The notes under the pieces: model-generated
Seen by the model: the letters and a program-made list of their open reading frames with translations, nothing else
Databases searched by the model: none
Told to the model about the DNA's origin: nothing
Translations under genes and position numbers: made by a program
In this document: one piece after another, positions 10,460 through 20,862 of the stretch
Numbering within the stretch: the stretch's first letter is position 1
How the letters are laid out: each line of letters starts with the position of its first letter
Assembly (NCBI GenBank): GCA_032768795.1
Contig: CP136491.1
Location: forward strand, 3,226,501-3,290,500
Length of the DNA: 64,000 nt
Source: Tremella fuciformis
Taxonomy: Eukaryota; Basidiomycota; Tremellomycetes; Tremellales; Tremellaceae
Reading direction: 5' to 3'

Positions 10460-11387
10460 CTACGCATCGTCATCGGCCTCTGCGTCCTCCTGATCGGTCG
10501 GCTCGTCGTCGGATGGGTCCGACTCCTGTGCATAGCCACCGCGGCCTCTATACTTGGAATAGTCAACTGGCCTTTTGGGAGACCTGTGCTCCGTCTTGAC
10601 CTGGAATCCGTCGACTATCTACCAATTAGCAACCGTAAGGGACCGAATATGCTAACGTACAAACAAGGCTCGCCCGATGTACCCCTTCCATCGCTTCTTG
10701 TCATGGGCGGTCATGCGGTCAGTAGACGACAGCTCGCTTCGTAGATCCTGCAGAGTCGAGCCCAGTTCCTGCCAGGCACTTTCACGAACGGTGCCCCGAG
10801 GACGTTTGCCTAGGGCAAGACCGAGTTGGATGTCGCAAGAAACTCCATGCTGGGAGTGACAACGCACGCAGCTGAGGTAAGCGTAGCTGGCAGGAACGAA
10901 ACAGTACTTGCGAGGAAACTGCGCGGGAACCGCCTCCCTGGAGTACAATAGCGGCTACGACACAAGGCTTGCCAGCCTTTTCGCAGGCATTACACTCTGG
11001 TAATAAGCTGTGTAATCGCGGAATAGACTTACTGTCGGCGGCCCTTACGATCCTCAGCCGACCGTCCCACGCTGCTATGAACGCCACGGCCGTGCGCATC
11101 ACATGGGCTCGGTGCCGGCCAGCTTCATCAACCGACATCGCCGCTAAGGTTGAAGATAGCTGGTTGGAGAGATCCTGCTGGTCAGCGAATACCACTCAGT
11201 AGCTGCCACGTACCGCCGCCCGATTCTTGGCTTGAGTGAGGGTCCCGTCAAAGCCGACATGTCGCGCTCGGTACGTTCTACCGTTGCCTATGCGGTATGT
11301 AGTCGAATCGTCGTTGGCATCGACGATGGCGTACGAGGCAGGAGGGGATACAGACACGTCTGCGGCGGTGTAGATACGAGCAGGCAT
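10460..11387 (-). CDS. antisense spliced gene of chromovirus 1, unknown zinc-cluster-like protein
   Basis: On the strand opposite gag-pol, four exons give about 268 residues: 11214-11387, 10959-11174, 10661-10918 and 10460-10618. The introns are 39, 40 and 42 nt, with donors GTACGT, GTAGCC and GTACGT. The first has a CTGAC branch site and the last a CTAAT one. The exon frames join in phase and the first intron removes a stop. A further 36-nt in-frame intron (GTAAGT..CCAG) inside exon 2 is possible and would give about 256 residues. Visible motifs are CNACEKAGKPC (CX2CX6C), later CVRCHSQHGVSC (CX2CX7C), then a basic segment and a tail very rich in Asp/Glu. The stop lies 124 bp from the pol stop, so the genes converge. 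A nearly identical copy exists in the second element. I do not recognise the family; nucleic-acid binding is only a guess from the Cys clusters. Confidence 0.65.
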
Positions 11388-11476
11388 CGTTAACGTACTT
11401 GGCAAGTTGGGGTGTCGCTCGAGGATTCAAGAAAGAAGAGAGATGGACGAAGAACGGGCGCCCAACCTGGCTGGTT

Positions 11477-11484
11477 CATATATC
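11477..11484 (-). promoter_or_regulatory. TATA-like box for the antisense gene
   Basis: On the minus strand GATATATG lies about 90 bp upstream of the antisense ATG at 11387, followed by a pyrimidine-rich stretch (CTCTCTTCTTTCTTG) typical of fungal transcription starts. This suggests the gene has its own promoter independent of the LTRs. Confidence 0.4.
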
Positions 11485-11590
11485 ACCGCGCCCGTCACTG
11501 CACGCCCTACTCTGCAGTTCTCATGTCGACACCCTCACGACCGTCGTCAAGGAGACGCCCTGTCGCTAGGCTCGGTCGCGACGCCCGAGC

Positions 11591-11607
11591 ACAAAGGAGG
11601 AGGCGAC
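11591..11607 (+). other. polypurine tract of chromovirus 1
   Basis: Purine-rich ACAAAGGAGGAGGCGAC abuts the 3' LTR start at 11608, the expected plus-strand primer position. Confidence 0.7.
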
Positions 11608-11805
11608 TGTAATGGAATACGTCATCACGGACATGTCCGTAGTAGCCGACTACCTGTGAGAACTCTACATATACAGACTGAGAAGGAGAGGATACCTTCT
11701 TCGAAGAATGTATTATTCATCTGTCACCTGGTAACTCATCCTGGCATATCAGTCGACCAGCAAGGCAGTCACTCACATACCAACTCGCGTTCACCGACCC
11801 CGACA
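11608..11805 (+). repeat. 3' LTR of chromovirus 1 (198 bp)
   Basis: Matches the 5' LTR at 4850-5047 along its length, including the GACCCCGACA ending that distinguishes it from the second element. It is followed by GTTAC and then immediately by the miniature LTR element. Confidence 0.95.
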
Positions 11806-11810
11806 GTTAC

Positions 11811-11939
11811 TGTCATGATCCAGTATGTAGTTCAGATTAGGTACGCTTATAGGGGGATCAAGCCGGTTCCTACCGAGCTTGATATTGAGCCTTTTACAGG
11901 ACGTTATGACTGCATGCCCCCTAATGTATGTTCGTGATA
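11811..11939 (+). repeat. left terminal repeat of the miniature element
   Basis: 129 bp, identical to 12232-12360. Contains TTATAGG near 11849, a TATA candidate about 26 bp before the predicted RNA start at 11875. Confidence 0.85.
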
Positions 11940-11972
11940 GTATATCAAGCTCAACGGGTCAGACGTTCGATT

Positions 11973-12035
11973 ACGACTGAATGCTTCAGTCGTATTCGGA
12001 GGTACCTGGCTTGGAAACTCTTGGCTAAAGCCAAG
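11973..12035 (+). other. two RNA hairpins in the miniature element
   Basis: ACGACTGAA/TTCAGTCGT (11973-11981 and 11985-11993) forms a perfect 9-bp stem with a 3-base loop. CTTGGCT/AGCCAAG (12020-12026 and 12029-12035) forms a second stem. Their position just after the primer site suits a packaging or dimerisation signal, which is inference. Confidence 0.5.
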
Positions 12036-12124
12036 CAAGGTTTCGGTTCAGAAGCGTACCATTATGTAGTTGTTAGTTACGAGAAAATACTAGTCTACCA
12101 CAAGGCCTCCGAGCCATATATTCA

Positions 12125-12203
12125 GGGCCAAAGAGCCAATTGTCCACGGCCAAAGAGCCAATCATCCAGGGCCAAAGAGCCAATTCAGGCCATAGAGCCG
12201 ACG
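12125..12203 (+). repeat. 22-bp tandem repeats in the miniature element
   Basis: Three near-identical units of GGCCAAAGAGCCAAT spaced 22 bp apart, ending at 12140, 12162 and 12184, plus a degenerate fourth (GGCCATAGAGCCGAC). Each unit contains a short GGC..GCC inverted pair. Confidence 0.75.
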
Positions 12204-12231
12204 AGGACGTCGCCTATAACCGGGGGGCGAC

Positions 12232-12360
12232 TGTCATGATCCAGTATGTAGTTCAGATTAGGTACGCTTATAGGGGGATCAAGCCGGTTCCTACCGAGCT
12301 TGATATTGAGCCTTTTACAGGACGTTATGACTGCATGCCCCCTAATGTATGTTCGTGATA
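12232..12360 (+). repeat. right terminal repeat of the miniature element
   Basis: 129 bp, identical to 11811-11939; preceded by the purine tract and followed by GTCAT. Confidence 0.85.
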
Positions 12361-12826
12361 GTCATTTCACATTCTCTGGGACTGACGACGTACAGTATCT
12401 GCCCTCAAAGTCTGTAGGTGTCCAAGCCGGGTGCATCAAGTCAAGAGTCTCAGGACGGCTGAAAGGAGGAGTGAATCACGTCCTAGCAAGCCTTTACAGA
12501 GAGCGGGCTCAGTACAGAGAACTCTACATTATGTTTCGGCAAACTCCAAAGAACTACCGCTTGGAGCTCAGCAGTAAGAGGCTTTGACGTGGAACTACAC
12601 GGCCCAAGAGAAGACATTATACAGTCCTGCCAGAATGGGTTACACAGGGCAACGGCAAGACATCGACCGCGCACTTTGTCAAACAAAAATCTAAATTGGC
12701 TATAACGAAAAGGGGCTTGAGTGTAAAGTCATTCGCAAGAAAGCGCATATATTATATGGGACATGGGGGTCCAGATTTTCTCAGCCGATCGAGCCCGACT
12801 GGTAAGGACCAGAGGTTGGGAAGGTC
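12361..12826. other. spacer right of the miniature element
   Basis: 466 bp downstream of paralog D. A plus-strand frame to 12587 is open but lacks an ATG of its own and has no recognisable feature. With 4640-4849 it reconstitutes a spacer of about 676 bp between paralogs C and D. Confidence 0.5.
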
Positions 12827-13795
12827 TCATGTACGTGACATGCAGCTTCGCAATGATGACAGGAAGTCGGCATGCTGTGCCTCGGTGGCTTCCGTCTGAG
12901 TATCGGCATGCTGCCTGATATCAATTGTCAGGAGACTCGCCATCGCCAAAGGAGTTTGAATATTTGCCTCGATCTCTGGGTCAAAGAGGTCGTCACCTTC
13001 GGTGGAGGATGATGCGTCCCGTGTGTCAGATGTGGAAGAGACTCTGAGTACAGACTCCGCCGTGCCGTTGTCGCTTGCAGCAGCCGTAGGAGAACCGCGG
13101 AGTAATGTGAACATTCTGTCTACCGCAGGCGTTGTTGCGATGTCTACCTGAATGTCGTAAAAGTTGTGTATCTCATCCCGGGAGACCTGCCTTGAGTCTA
13201 AGATAGAGAGTCGGTCCGGGTAAGCCAGATGATAAGCCGTGCATCGTCTCTTCCACTCATGGTCTCGAACAAGATCCCACCTTCTGGCTGACAGATCCTC
13301 ATATGTGGGCAATCGTGCCAGATGAAGTCTTGCGTGACCGAACAACTCTGAACGCTCGTCGCAAAGGAGCGAAGGTTCAAGGACACACAGACGAGTGTCG
13401 ACAATATATAGGAGCTTGCGCTTCAGTTCAGTGACCTTATTGATGATAGGTTTGGCTCTTTCCAGCACTCTGTATTCCTCGCTACTCAGTCGCGCACCGG
13501 TCCATTGGCGTTCAAGGCAGACGCTTTGAATGTCCTTTTGCTGCTTAAGCCATCTCTCCACACTGCCAATGGTATCGAGGGTGGTATCCGCTGATTTATC
13601 CGTTACGAACACGTCGCCAAGCGATGTGAGATCAGCATATACCAGTGCCGCTATGTCGTGTAAGTCCGGATCTGCGTTCCTGTCGATCACGCTGGTCAAG
13701 GAGTCGAGGAGGTTAACAGCGTGTCGGAGCGTGAAATTTCGATCCTCTGGGTCGAGGGTGTAGGCCGGAATCGTAGTCGTGGTGGCGGGCGGCAT
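12827..13795 (-). CDS. array paralog D, unknown function, intact
   Basis: Intronless 322-residue frame from ATG 13795. IPAYTLDP at residues 9-16 is the family N-terminal motif. Mid-protein landmarks are VDTRLCVLEPSLLCDE and LPTYEDLSARRWDLVRDHEWKRR, both closely matched in paralog C. A Ser/Thr/Asp-rich low-complexity segment precedes the C-terminal motif LLTIDIRQH. No signal peptide, membrane segment or enzyme motif is visible. This is the best-preserved copy of the array and was next to paralog C before the retroelements inserted. Function unknown. Confidence 0.75.
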   Translation of the reverse strand: MPPATTTTIPAYTLDPEDRNFTLRHAVNLLDSLTSVIDRNADPDLHDIAALVYADLTSLGDVFVTDKSADTTLDTIGSVERWLKQQKDIQSVCLERQWTGARLSSEEYRVLERAKPIINKVTELKRKLLYIVDTRLCVLEPSLLCDERSELFGHARLHLARLPTYEDLSARRWDLVRDHEWKRRCTAYHLAYPDRLSILDSRQVSRDEIHNFYDIQVDIATTPAVDRMFTLLRGSPTAAASDNGTAESVLRVSSTSDTRDASSSTEGDDLFDPEIEANIQTPLAMASLLTIDIRQHADTQTEATEAQHADFLSSLRSCMSRT

Positions 13796-14151
13796 GATGT
13801 TGTGCTAACTCGATTTGATACAGCAACCGCTCCGTGAATCAGTCTTCGCCGCTCTCCGTTTGCAGGATTCGGCAGACGGCTCAGATGTACGACTTCGGCC
13901 GGGGAAATCGAAGGGCTAGAACCGATACTGGTCCGTAAAGCTGGGAAATCTTGGGGGGGGGGGGGGGGGCACGTTGCGGAGGGGGCGTAAGTTAGAGCAA
14001 AGAGATATACACGCAGCTGTAAGGCGAGGAAGTGAGAGAAATCATGAGATTCTGTTTGCCACCTGGATGAAAGGTTCATAAACAAGGCTTAGGCGACAAA
14101 GGTGATGTTTGACATTTTTACCGGCCTTCGATGCTTTATGATTACAGCTGT
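13796..14151. other. spacer with a 17-bp poly-G run
   Basis: Lies between the start of paralog D and the 3' end of VPS55. It contains an uninterrupted run of 17 G at 13953-13969. No gene is supported. Confidence 0.6.
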
Positions 14152-14754
14152 TCAGAACTCGTCGTCCCCACCGGATCCGAACCAGCCCGAGTAAACCAGA
14201 ATGGTGCCATACACCAATCCTCCACCTGCGATGGACATCCAGCATGCGGAAGGGTGAATGAGAGCTGAATGGGCCAGGAGGAGCGGAAGCGACAGTCCGG
14301 TCATCTGCCCTCAGCAAGAGATACTTTCGAGATGAGCAGAGTTTGACCCACGACGAGCATGCCAGTGAGAAATCTGCCAAAGTCGACATAGGCCGAGTTG
14401 TACTCGGGCGAAAGGTCATCGGCCCTTGCGCATCGCGAGCAGATCGAGTTGGGAACAGGCGCGAGGACGAAGGTCAGGGCTGAGGCATCAGCGTGGGTCA
14501 AGCATCCCGCGCGGACACTCACCGACCAGTAAAGGCAGCCAGTTGGCCCAGAGCGCACAGCTCAGAATGACGAGGAGGAACCCCAAAGCCAGCACGAACG
14601 CCAGGAGAATGACCGCTGGAGTGGCCAACCAACGCGGAAGGTTTAGCATCGAGTCCGAGTCGCGATGGTTGGGCGGTGTGGTGAGCAGTCGTACAGGCAG
14701 ATAGTCGTAGAGGGTTGAAGAAACGAGTTGAGACGGGAACAGATAGTGTTCCAT
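14152..14754 (-). CDS. VPS55: Vps55/OB-RGRP family membrane protein
   Basis: Small multispanning endosomal protein; with Vps68 in yeast it acts in late endosome-to-vacuole traffic. Three exons are visible: the first encodes the hydrophobic LLAFVLALGFLLVILSCALW; the second LTFVLAPVPNSICSRCA followed by EYNSAYVDFGRFLTGML; the third GLSLPLLLAHSALIHP and a last membrane segment ending YSGWFGSGGDDEF. Introns are 43 nt (14480-14522) and about 47 nt. Two starts are possible: ATG 14754, or the internal ATG 14649, which fits the usual length of about 135 residues better. Divergent from the DAHP synthase gene. Confidence 0.9.
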
Positions 14755-15184
14755 GTTTCATCGGGAATGGGAACAGGGAGACCGAGGGACCGAGGGCGGA
14801 CAAATAGGAAGGACGGTCGTCAGCACAGGTCATCCCACGCTAGCAGCGCATGTCACAAAGGAGCCCTCCTAGGCGGGTGCGAGGATCTGAAGTAGGGGAC
14901 ACACTCACTCTTGAGACCTGCTGGCATGATGCTGCTGCTTTGTCTCTTATAGTGATGCAAGGATGATTGCTTGGTGGAACAAGGTCCCTTCCGTAGCATC
15001 ATCGCCTGTCAAGAACACGATATATTACGTAAGTGTGCCCTCATTGGGCCCCATCTTTTTTTGCCGCCAACTCGAAATGTATCACCAGCAGCCGTCGAAT
15101 CGTCAATCGAGCGTTTGTACGAGTCCACTGAAGTTGACAAGAGTATTCGAGACAAGCAGAGCGACTTTCAAAGATCACGCCGCC
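14755..15184. other. divergent promoter region, VPS55 / DAHP synthase
   Basis: About 430 bp between two divergent starts. Open frames here have no family features; no separate gene is supported. Confidence 0.5.
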
Positions 15185-16752
<1,568 letters not shown>

Positions 16753-17011
16753 CGGAGAGGAGGTGGTGTCCATCTAAAAGCATCAGGGAGTGATGCCTGT
16801 ATCCATCTGTATTGCATGCATCTTTGCCTGTGCGACCTCATCGACTTATTTGCACCCCGCATTTACACGTGGCCCGGTCAGAGGTCGGCCGTCAACGTGT
16901 CGAGAGCTATTACACAGTTCCATATCGTCAACTGTACTCTTCTCCAGCTCGCCGAGAATCGCTGAGCTCTTAGCAAGGGTTTCACGGTCGAGCTGAGGGA
17001 GAGCGGACATC

Positions 17012-19820
17012 ATGGCTCCCAAAAATCGGTCCAAGACGCCCACGGCAGGACCGGCCGCTCCAGCTCAACCACCTCCCTCGTCGTCCGCAGTCCCCGAACC
17101 ACCCGTCTCCTCCTATCCTACTGCAGACTCGTCGTCATCTCCCAATGGCTCAGCCAAGCTGTCCCAGCCCAAGGTGGTCCACTTGGCATACCCTTTACCT
17201 GTCGGCATTCCTCACGAGACCATCGCGAACACCAGCAGCTTGCTGCGGCTCATCATTCTTGGCTTGATTTGCGGTGCTGCGGTTGGGAGCCGATTGTTTG
17301 CGGTGATCCGCTTCGAGAGTGTCATTCATGAGTTGTGAGTCTGATCGGATGTCATAACATGTTTATACATCGCTATGAACCTCGTGGTCCGCTATAACAT
17401 GCCAGCACAGCAGCTCATACTCAGTGATCCTTGGTTCAACTTCAGGGCATCTAAAGTACTCGTCAATGATGGTTTCTACGTGAGCTTGGACCTTCCCCAA
17501 TGCTTCCGGCTGATATGTAGGAATTCTGGAACTGGTTCGACCCCACAGCATGGTATCCCCTAGGCCGCCCCGTTGGCTCTACGCTCTACCCCGGCCTCAT
17601 GGTCACCTCCGGGCTCATCTGGAACTTCCTCAGGATGATCAACATGCCCGTTGACATACGGAATGTCTGTGTGCTCCTTGCACCTGGATTTGCGGGTCTT
17701 ACTGCCTGGGCAACGTACCTGTGAGCTGGACAGTCATGAGGTGTGCGGGACTGACACTGAGATTCACCACCGAGATGTCGACGCCTGCCGCTGGTCTGTT
17801 GTCAGCGGCCTTCATCGGCATCGTCCCGGGATACATCTCACGATCTGTCGCTGGCTCTTATGACAACGAAGCTATTGCCATCTTCCTCCTCATGATCACT
17901 TTCTACTTCTGGATCAAAGCGCTCAAGACGGGCAGCGCGTTCTTGGGTGCAGTCGCAGCTCTATTCTATGGCTGGATGGTCGCAGCGTGGGGCGGCTATG
18001 TCTTTATCACTAACAGTGCGTCAACCTCAGAGTTAGGACGAAGGCTGACGATTCAGTGGTTCCACTACACGCCTTCGTGCTCATCCTCATGGGTCGTTTT
18101 AACAATCGACTCTACACCTCCTACTCCGCTTGGTACGTGATCGGCACAATCGCATCAATGGAAGTGCCATTCGTGGGCTTCCTGCCCGTACGGACTTCCG
18201 AGCACATGGCCGCGATGGGAGTTTTCGGTCTCTTGCAACTGGTCGCCTTCGTCGAGATTGTCAGAAAATTGGTGCCAAGCAAGCAGTTCCGATTCCTGCT
18301 CCGCGCATTCGTCGTTGCGGCGTTCGCCGTCAGCTTTGCGGTGCTTGTCGCGTTGACCTTCTCTGGCTGGATCGCTCCTTGGACAGGACGTTTCTACTCT
18401 CTCTGGGACACTGGGTATGCCAAGGTTCACAGTCAGTATCTTTCTGGGCGGCAAGACCGTGGCTAATTAATAGTGCCGATCATCGCTTCGGTCTCGGAGC
18501 ATCAGCCGACCGCCTGGCCGTCTTTCTTCTTCGACCTTGAAATGCTCATCTTCTTCTTCCCTGTTGGCGTCTTCTGGTGCTTCAAGGAGCTTCGAGACGA
18601 GCAGATCTTTGTCATCATCTACGCCATCCTCTCATCCTACTTCGCCGGAGTCATGGTGCGACTGATGCTTGTCATCACCCCGGTCGTCTGTGTCTCAGCA
18701 GCGATCGCCTTTTCCAAGCTACTTGAGGCCTACATCGACCCGGCGATGCCTGACGCGGACTCGACTGCGACTGATGTGACACCTCAAACCCCTACTTCGA
18801 AGAAATCTGCCAAAAAGGCCACCACATCAGCCTCGAAGCCCGCCCCGCTGTTTGCTGGCTTCATGGGACGTGTCGCCAATTCTGGCATCTTCGGTCTCGA
18901 CACACGTTTGGCCGTCGTCGCTTCCCTCACCCTCTTCCTCTTTGTCTTTGTGCTTCACTGCACCTGGGTCACGCAATCCGCTTACTCATCGCCTTCGGTT
19001 GTGCTCTCTTCCCGCAACCAGGACGGTTCACAGAATATCATCGACGACTTCCGCGAGGCGTACTACTGGTTGCGTCAAAACACCGAGAAGGACGCCGTAA
19101 TAATGTCGTGGTGGGACTACGGCTATCAAATTGCTGGTATGGCAGACCGCCCGACCCTGGTAGATAACAACACGTGGAACAACACCCACATAGCCACTGT
19201 TGGCAAGGCGATGTCGAGCAACGAAGATATTGCGTACCCAATTCTGCGCCGACATGATGTCGATTATGTTCTCGTCATCTTTGGAGGATTGCTAGGTTAC
19301 TCTGGCGATGACATCAACAAGTTCCTGTGGATGGTCAGGATCGCCCAAGGCGAATGGCCAGACGAGGTGCAAGAGGTCAACTACTTTACCCAGCGCGGAG
19401 AGTATGCCGTGGATGAGAGGGCGTAAGCCAATCTCGGTACATCTCTCAGATCAAGCTCACACTCAGAACCCCCACGATGAAGAACTCGTTGATGTACAAG
19501 ATGTCGTACTACCGGTTCCACGAGCTTTTCGGCGGACACCCCGCGCAGGACAGGGTCCGCGGCCAGCGGCTGCCAAATGTCGGACCGACCCTTGACACTC
19601 TGGGTGAGTCTTTCTTTCATGCACTGATCTGGGGCCAGCTGACTGGCAAGACGAGGCATTCACCTCTGAGAACTGGATCGTGCGTATCTATCAGGTGAAA
19701 AAGGAGGACCCGTTGGGTCGGGAGCACAAGGCTGTCTCTGCTTTCAACGGAGGCACGCGGTTAAAGCGTGCCCCTTCGATTGGATCAGCCGGCGCGAAGA
19801 AGAAGAGACCAAGCATGTAG
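17012..19820 (+). CDS. STT3: STT3, catalytic subunit of oligosaccharyltransferase
   Basis: Transfers the lipid-linked glycan to Asn-X-Ser/Thr in the ER lumen. After a Pro/Ser-rich cytosolic N-terminus comes the first membrane helix and the loop ending HEFDPWFNFRASKVL, holding the first acidic catalytic motif. Further membrane segments follow, then the SVSE motif (SVSEHQPTAWPSF, about 18490) and the WWDYGYQI acceptor-recognition motif (about 19110). The C-terminal lumenal domain continues through YYRFHELFGG. It ends in a basic tail KKKRPSM. At least seven short introns are needed; all joins noticed keep the frame. An Ala/Lys/Thr-rich insertion (18770-18850) lies between membrane segments, a fungal-lineage feature. 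Essential and single copy in most fungi. Confidence 0.95.
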
Positions 19821-20623
19821 ATGATATGACGATCACTCATGAAGACAAAAGACATCCAGAGATGCATTGCATGCACGAATGGGCATCGGTTCTGGCAACA
19901 TCAATGTCGAGACGTGCCACGAAACCCGTAAGGGCCGCATTTCGCACGGACCATGAGGTGTCCGTTACTGCACGCCTCGTGTCTTATTAAATATGTTTCT
20001 CCCACAATGCATGCTGAGCAGGTGTATTGTCCATATCTTGCCTGCTCCCACACTTGTCGAGGGGTTGTCGATGCAAGAACCTTGACCGAGTTTGTAGCTC
20101 TCATAATGCGCGCGGCCCCGGCACTCCACCTGAACGCGCAATCAAGCAGTGTTGGCAAAGGAATACGCCTGATGGGCTTAAAACAATCGGGCGATCGCAT
20201 CGATGTGGGAAGTCTCAAACTGGTCACCACTCTCGCCACTCTGCCGAGGCGAAGTGTTCTTGGCGATTGCAAACGCGAACACTGCGATATCTTACACAAA
20301 CGACCTGCGTTGGCATGGGCAACTCAGAGTCTCTTGATTCACAGCCAGCCTTCCGACCAACACTCTGAAACTCAGTTAGACAGTATCTGATTTGCACATC
20401 ACTCGGCCTCTCGGCGTCTTCAGGCGTTGATGAACATGATGCATCCTTTATGTGCTGAGGCGGAGATGTGGGTGGCGCCTCAGCTCCCAAGCAACGTACT
20501 CGCACAGCCTTTCACAGAGCGTCAAGCTTTCGTGTCCAGCGTCTATTCCTCTCCTTCAATCATTTTTGCTGTCCACAATCGACTGCTTTGCGGCCTGTAG
20601 TCAGCACACAGAAGCGTGTAGCA
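19821..20623. other. intergenic region left of chromovirus 2
   Basis: About 800 bp without a supportable gene. The last 200 bp, including a pyrimidine-rich stretch (TTCCTCTCCTTCAATC), probably are the native promoter of the small gene now at 27585. Confidence 0.4.
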
Positions 20624-20628
20624 ATGTC
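20624..20628 (+). repeat. target-site duplication, left copy (ATGTC)
   Basis: ATGTC immediately left of the 5' LTR repeats at 27585-27589 immediately right of the 3' LTR, the 5-bp duplication expected of Ty3/gypsy integration. Confidence 0.85.
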
Positions 20629-20826
20629 TGTAATGGAATACGTCATCACGGACATGTCCGTAGTAGCCGACTACCTGTGAGAACTCTACATATACAGACT
20701 GAGAAGGAGAGGATACCTTCTTCGAAGAATGTATTATTCATCTGTCACCTGGTAACTCATCCTGGCATATCAGTCGACCAGCAAGGCAGTCACTCACATA
20801 CCAACTCGCGTTCACCGATCCCGACA
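20629..20826 (+). repeat. 5' LTR of chromovirus 2
   Basis: 198 bp; matches 27387-27584. The same TATA, palindrome and predicted RNA start as in element 1, shifted by 15,779. Confidence 0.95.
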
Positions 20827-20828
20827 GT

Positions 20829-20841
20829 TAATACATTCTTC
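20829..20841 (+). other. self-priming primer-binding site of chromovirus 2
   Basis: TAATACATTCTTC, again two bases after the LTR and complementary to 13 bases inside it. Confidence 0.7.
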
Positions 20842-20862
20842 CCATACTTGTGGACGACAGGT

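Larger units (their letters stand above)
4850..11805 (+). mobile_element. chromovirus 1: complete Ty3/gypsy LTR retrotransposon
   Basis: Complete 6956-bp element: two 198-bp LTRs (TG..CA), a primer-binding site two bases after the 5' LTR, an intact gag-pol frame with a C-terminal chromodomain, an antisense spliced gene, and a purine-rich tract before the 3' LTR. The two LTRs read as identical, so insertion looks recent. No 5-bp target duplication is evident: the left flank is AGGCA and the right flank GTTAC. It lies in the spacer between paralogs C and D. The pol intactness suggests this copy could be the active partner of the copy at 20629-27584. Confidence 0.95.
11811..12360 (+). mobile_element. 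miniature non-autonomous LTR element (TRIM-like)
   Basis: Two identical 129-bp direct repeats (11811-11939 and 12232-12360) flank a 292-bp internal region with no coding capacity. The repeats begin TGTCATGA and end TCGTGATA, an imperfect inverted pair. ATATCAAGCTC at 11942-11952, two bases after the left repeat, is the perfect reverse complement of GAGCTTGATAT at 11875-11885 inside the repeat. A purine tract CGGGGGGCGAC abuts the right repeat. This is the same self-priming layout as the neighbouring chromovirus, with the same GGCGAC ending, but with unrelated sequence. No matching 5-bp target duplication was found (GTTAC left, GTCAT right). Confidence 0.8.

Noticed and set aside
11806..11810. 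GTTAC as a target duplication of the miniature element or of chromovirus 1
   Set aside because: The opposite flanks (GTCAT and AGGCA) do not match.
11407..11937. Plus-strand frame running from the 3' end of chromovirus 1 through the LTR into the miniature element
   Set aside because: It crosses three unrelated elements, so it is chance openness, not a gene.
20452..20862. Extended N-terminus of the second gag-pol frame reaching outside the element
   Set aside because: It runs through host DNA and the LTR promoter; the first ATG inside the internal region (20863) matches the intact copy.
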